Virus record (IMG/VR): IMGVR_UViG_3300009609_000065
Coordinates: 1-23,788 of that record
Origin: a virus
DNA: 23,788 bases
Strand: one strand, 5' to 3'
Shown: piece after piece, positions 20,288-23,788 of the stretch
Position numbering within the stretch: the first letter of the stretch is position 1
How the letters are laid out: each line of letters opens with the position of its first letter
Program-made: the position numbers and the translations under genes
Notes under the pieces: model-generated
Told to the model about the DNA's origin: nothing
Database searches by the model: none
Seen by the model: only the letters and a program-made list of their open reading frames with translations

Positions 20288-20760
20288 GTGAAACGAAGTG
20301 GTATGATCCCGGAACAGGACAATTCATTGTCGTTGATGGACATATTGTTGAACGGGATGCTTTACGGATTGCCGAAGCAATCGCAGAATACGATCCTAAC
20401 CTCTACCTACTTTGTTTGGACCCCGCTCGGGCTGAAGGAATTACAGAAGAACCGTTTGTCGTTGCAGAGAAGACTAAAGACGGAACACTAAAGCCAGTTC
20501 TCAGGGCTTGGAAGCTAGACGACGAAATTCTGTTGCGTCTCTATAACGCAGATACTCAGAAGAAGGACGTCCTAGCTAACCTTCTGAAAATGGAAGAACA
20601 ACAGAAGCTCGATGCACAGACACGCTATCAGGAGAAGCGGGATGAGGCTAAAGATATTCTTCAGCACCTAGCTGGAATGAAGAGTCGTTTCTCTGTTCGG
20701 GATAGCAATACTGGCGAACTACTAACATTCTATGACGATCGACCCCCAACGAGGAAGTAA
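20284..20760 (+). CDS. small hypothetical protein between fibre and adaptor genes, 158 aa
   Basis: The family is not recognised. The first part is compact (WYDPGTGQFIVVDGHIVERD, then LRIAEAIAEYDPNLYLLCLDP), the middle a charged helix (MEEQQKLDAQTRYQEKRDEA), the end short and beta-like (SNTGELLTFYDD). A GTG at 20284 gives a GTGA overlap with the preceding TGA, as is common here; an in-frame ATG at 20272 would add four residues. The TAA overlaps the adaptor ATG by one base. The position between fibres and head-tail adaptor suggests a virion or assembly role. Confidence 0.75.
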   Translation: MSETKWYDPGTGQFIVVDGHIVERDALRIAEAIAEYDPNLYLLCLDPARAEGITEEPFVVAEKTKDGTLKPVLRAWKLDDEILLRLYNADTQKKDVLANLLKMEEQQKLDAQTRYQEKRDEAKDILQHLAGMKSRFSVRDSNTGELLTFYDDRPPTRK

Positions 20761-22055
20761 TGGAAGTAGCTACCGCAGTTCGGAAAATAAGGCGTCAGTT
20801 CGGTGACGAATATAATGTCGTCATCACTGAGGGTGACATTCTCGACTGGATTCATGACGCAGAGCTAGACATTATTCGTTCCACATCGGATAATGATACG
20901 AAGCTAAATATCCCCGCTAATCAGTTTCCTGTAACTGTTCCCGATCGTGTCAATATCAAGAGGCTTTCGGTAGCGAATAAGGCCATTGCACACACGACAC
21001 TAACCGAACTCGACCTTACAAGTAGTAATACAGACGTAAAGGGTGGTGCCGTTTATTGGTACTTTCAGTCTGGTAAAATCTGCCTCTGGCCGGTGACTGA
21101 AACAGATACGTATTTGGTAGAAGTTCTCTATTCTAAGACTCCTACTCCTATGTCAATCGTAGCTCCGTTCCTACAGTGGCAAAATGCTGCAACTGGTGAC
21201 GGTGGATATGCATTGGTTACTGCTAATCAAGCATGGGAGGAAATGGTAAACTTCAACGTAACTTTTGATATTTCTTTTGATACTCCTGGTACTTATTATT
21301 TGATGACGATGGGCCCCGATCAGTCAATTAACCACCTGCATTGGTCGATCGTCTATACTCTGAACACAGTTGGAGTCTTGTCATTTAAGATTTCAGTTTC
21401 TGATGGTGCCACTGTACGAGTAGAGAACGCTCTTGTCTACTCTACGACTTATAAAGCTGGAACCCGAATTCTGATTAGGCTTGTATATAACGAGGCTATT
21501 GGAACTGTATCTATCTACAATGTGGACTCTAGCGGCAATGAAACTTTTATTGGTGCCTCTGCTCCGTGGGGTTCTTTCCAGGTTCAAACTGTATATGATG
21601 CTGACATTATTATCGGTGCTGCTGATCTACCTATTCCGATTCCTATTCCTCGTCCTAGCTTTACGCTCTATGGATTCGAGCTTCTGAGTGGTATTGTCTC
21701 TCTCACGGCTTATCCTGTCTTTACATTCAATGGACAATCTGATCTAATTAACCTTCCAGGGATACCTCTTACACCATTTAGTACAGCAAGCGGTCACACT
21801 ATGTCCATCGGTGGGGAGATCCAAAAATATGCGCTCAACGAATTCACTGTCCCCGAAGTATATCACGAAGATATCGTAAAATTCTGTCTCGCTAGAGCAC
21901 ATAACAAGAACCAGAATTGGCGTGCGGCTGAGGCGGAAATGGAACAATATGATCGTCATGTCTCTACCCGTCGTAATGAAGCGCAGGCAACAGATCAACC
22001 ACAGTACAAAATAAGCGACCCTGACGATTTCTCGAATGAGTATTGGTACGTCTAA
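20760..22055 (+). CDS. head-tail adaptor (gp4-like) with inserted LamG-like domain
   Basis: Connector that joins portal to tail in short-tailed phages. Residues 1-135 match the adaptor N-terminal half (AVRKIRRQFGD, EGDILDWIHDAELDIIRST, VYWYFQSGKICLWP, YLVEVLYSKTP), and about 355-431 the C-terminal helix (VPEVYHEDIVKFCLARAHNK, AEAEMEQYD). Between them about 190-215 residues form a jelly-roll, lectin-like segment (VNFNVTFDISFDTPGTYYL, IRLVYNEAIGTVSIYNVDS, FTLYGFELLSG). Plain adaptors of this kind are near 160-200 residues, so 431 reflects an insertion. GAGGAAG precedes the ATG, which overlaps the preceding TAA by one base. Adaptor identity is probable; the insertion is clear. Confidence 0.72.
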   Translation: MEVATAVRKIRRQFGDEYNVVITEGDILDWIHDAELDIIRSTSDNDTKLNIPANQFPVTVPDRVNIKRLSVANKAIAHTTLTELDLTSSNTDVKGGAVYWYFQSGKICLWPVTETDTYLVEVLYSKTPTPMSIVAPFLQWQNAATGDGGYALVTANQAWEEMVNFNVTFDISFDTPGTYYLMTMGPDQSINHLHWSIVYTLNTVGVLSFKISVSDGATVRVENALVYSTTYKAGTRILIRLVYNEAIGTVSIYNVDSSGNETFIGASAPWGSFQVQTVYDADIIIGAADLPIPIPIPRPSFTLYGFELLSGIVSLTAYPVFTFNGQSDLINLPGIPLTPFSTASGHTMSIGGEIQKYALNEFTVPEVYHEDIVKFCLARAHNKNQNWRAAEAEMEQYDRHVSTRRNEAQATDQPQYKISDPDDFSNEYWYV

Positions 22056-23755
22056 TGGCTATAACGTCCCAAATTCAAGGTGAGGAATACTTCCGTGTCC
22101 TACTCGGACAGGGTATGTATACCGCTGAACTCGCTTCTAATATTCCTGATGGCTTCTCTGCTATCTGCTACAATGTTGTGGCAACCGGCGATTCTCTAGA
22201 AAACCGCCCTGGTCTTAGGCGTAGCTCTGTTTCGTGGATGCTTTTTGAACTTGCATCTGGTTCTGGTAAATCACCAGACACAGAGAAAATTAACATTCTT
22301 TATCAGTTGAACCCTAGTATTTATAACTCGAATGCCCCAGCATTTGCATGGGGTTCTGGTGGAGGTACAGTTCCAGAGAACGTCCCATTTGGCTACAGAT
22401 TGAATCTTGTACGCTCTTATGGTGACGCTGCTACTGGTGATGGTTTTATGACCGTGCCACTTCCATCTCCTGTTCTTGGTATTTGTCAGTATCTAGACAC
22501 TGTTTACTTCATTTTGCAAGGTACAGGTGTCTACAAGATTACTGCAATTGACTGGGTGGCAGATACCATCTCGTATGTAGCTATTCCTAGTGCTGCTGGC
22601 GGCGTGTTTCATGGTCTGTTTCCCTTTAAAGATCGACTCTGGGCTTATCAGGGTCAGTATCTTTACTTTACTGATATCGCTGCTACTGGTGGTTATCCTG
22701 AGACATGGGCATTTACAACAAATCGCATCCCCTTCGTAGGTTCTTCTGGCATCGGCGCTATCAAGAAGGTTATACCACTAGGAAACAAATTGATTGTCTT
22801 TACCTCGGCCGGACTTTTCACTCTCCTTGTTGAAGGATCGCCGCAGTCGTGGATTCTACGTCAGTTGGACTCCGAGTCCATTTGTACTACGAGTCAATGC
22901 GCTTTTGAATCAAGAAACATTGTTTACTATGTGAACACACAAGGCGTTTGGGCTACTAATGGTCTGCAATGTACAAAGCTTAGTTCAGTCATTGAAGATC
23001 AGTGGTTTCTTGCTAAAGGTAAAAGAATTCACACCATCAATTCATACGAAGATGGTATGATTGTCTCTATCTCTAAACTTGTTACAGTAGATCCTAACTA
23101 TTATGACGCTCCCTCCTGTAGGACCTTCTATTCCAAACTGGACCCGATTGCCTGGACAGAGTGGAATATTATGGATACTCAATATGCTGATGATACAAAT
23201 TATGCTGGGTACAGGATTGCCTCTATTCAGTCAGTTACAAAGAAGATTCCTACATATCTCAACCCAGACCCAACGGTTTATGTTCTTGCCTATATAACGA
23301 ATTCTGTAGAAACTTACGTCCAGCCGGCGATTTTACAATTACTTATCTTTGATGGTGGTAAGGATCAGTATGTGATTGCTGATGGAACTGTTGCAGAAAA
23401 TCAGGTAGGGGTACTTGTAAAGACGAAGTACGTGGACGGCGGTAACCCGTACAACTTGAAACAATGTAAGCGCGGTCTTGTAGAATTGTACACTTCTGAC
23501 TCTCAGCATAAGTTTACTACCAGTTGGGATATCGACGCCTCTGTAGGTGATTCAACTGCGGTTCGTACTACATTGAATCAGGACTACACTGTAGGTAAAG
23601 GTTCTAACCTCATCCAGATTCCTAGTCTTTTCCATTATCGACGGTGTTCTCTGATACTCTCAGCAGACCTACAAAGTGACGAGTCTCAAATTAAGATCAA
23701 AGATGTTGCAATCGTCCAGAATACAGAGCGTTCTGAGTTCGAGAAGATCCGATGA
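22055..23755 (+). CDS. tail hub/nozzle propeller protein (P22 gp10-like)
   Basis: 566 residues of beta-rich sequence. The start has ASNIPDGFSAICYNVVATGDSLENRPGLRR split across it, a pattern seen at the start of propeller proteins that plug or extend the connector in podoviruses (P22 gp10, T7 gp12 type). Repeated strands follow (DRLWAYQGQYLYFTDIA, GNKLIVFTSAGLFTLLVEG, VYYVNTQGVWATNG), spaced as propeller blades. The frame is open from a TTG at 22043; the ATG at 22055 with a TAATG overlap is preferred. The TGA overlaps the next ATG by four bases. Confidence 0.72.
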   Translation: MAITSQIQGEEYFRVLLGQGMYTAELASNIPDGFSAICYNVVATGDSLENRPGLRRSSVSWMLFELASGSGKSPDTEKINILYQLNPSIYNSNAPAFAWGSGGGTVPENVPFGYRLNLVRSYGDAATGDGFMTVPLPSPVLGICQYLDTVYFILQGTGVYKITAIDWVADTISYVAIPSAAGGVFHGLFPFKDRLWAYQGQYLYFTDIAATGGYPETWAFTTNRIPFVGSSGIGAIKKVIPLGNKLIVFTSAGLFTLLVEGSPQSWILRQLDSESICTTSQCAFESRNIVYYVNTQGVWATNGLQCTKLSSVIEDQWFLAKGKRIHTINSYEDGMIVSISKLVTVDPNYYDAPSCRTFYSKLDPIAWTEWNIMDTQYADDTNYAGYRIASIQSVTKKIPTYLNPDPTVYVLAYITNSVETYVQPAILQLLIFDGGKDQYVIADGTVAENQVGVLVKTKYVDGGNPYNLKQCKRGLVELYTSDSQHKFTTSWDIDASVGDSTAVRTTLNQDYTVGKGSNLIQIPSLFHYRRCSLILSADLQSDESQIKIKDVAIVQNTERSEFEKIR

Positions 23756-23788
23756 CTAACGTTGACTACGCCGGGATGATGGAGCGTA
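23752..23788 (+). CDS. start of a further virion gene (runs off right edge)
   Basis: An ATG at 23752 overlaps the TGA of the propeller gene (ATGA) and opens a frame that reads MTNVDYAGMMER to the window end. GAGAAGATCCG lies just before it. Only twelve residues are visible, so no product can be named; by position it should be a tail or internal virion gene. Confidence 0.65.
   Translation, partial: MTNVDYAGMMER

Overview
This window is a piece of a tailed double-stranded DNA phage (or prophage) genome. Its virion genes resemble those of short-tailed, P22-like phages: a large P22-type portal, scaffold, HK97-fold capsid, a gp4-like adaptor, a gp10-like propeller protein and a beta-helix tailspike. 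A Gram-positive host, probably an actinomycete, is suggested by two lysin-type proteins with peptidoglycan-binding domains and by promoters that appear to place the start codon at the first transcribed base. The host assignment is an inference and is not proven here. No tRNA, rRNA, CRISPR array or transposase was seen.

Layout. Bases 1-5910 are read leftward (early or accessory arm) and 6309-23788 rightward (packaging and virion arm), so the two arms diverge from 5910-6309. The leftmost seven genes (1-2890) form a tightly coupled leftward operon with 1-4 nt start/stop overlaps, ending in a SNF2-type helicase cut by the window edge. Upstream lie a winged-helix regulator (3027-3560), about 700 bases without a convincing gene, and four small genes (4256-5910) separated by RNA hairpins. 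Two of these four are paralogues of each other.

The rightward arm runs: small terminase, degenerate amidase-like lysin with peptidoglycan-binding domain, holin, small membrane protein, large terminase, an Acb2-like anti-CBASS protein, a zinc-ribbon protein, an overlapping coiled-coil protein, a charged protein, portal, scaffold, major capsid, a hairpin terminator, two tiny genes, an M15 peptidase lysin, a tailspike, a second fibre with a related N-terminus, a LamG-like protein, a small protein, an adaptor with an inserted lectin-like domain, a propeller hub protein and the first codons of one more gene.

The most unusual feature is regulatory. Nineteen 16-bp sites related to the palindrome GTTAGGCTAGCCTAAC occur in three intergenic arrays (3, 6 and 10 sites). 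Within each array the starts keep an exact 23-bp period. Each array sits just upstream of, or on, a TTGAC(A/T) element facing the leftward genes. The winged-helix protein is the obvious candidate binder, but this is inference. Other unusual signals are a 5'-leader/3'-UTR complementarity enclosing gene 4256-4573, promoters with matching leaderless geometry, an octamer CCTGTAGG present 15 times, and two long overlapping reading frames at 10496-10671.
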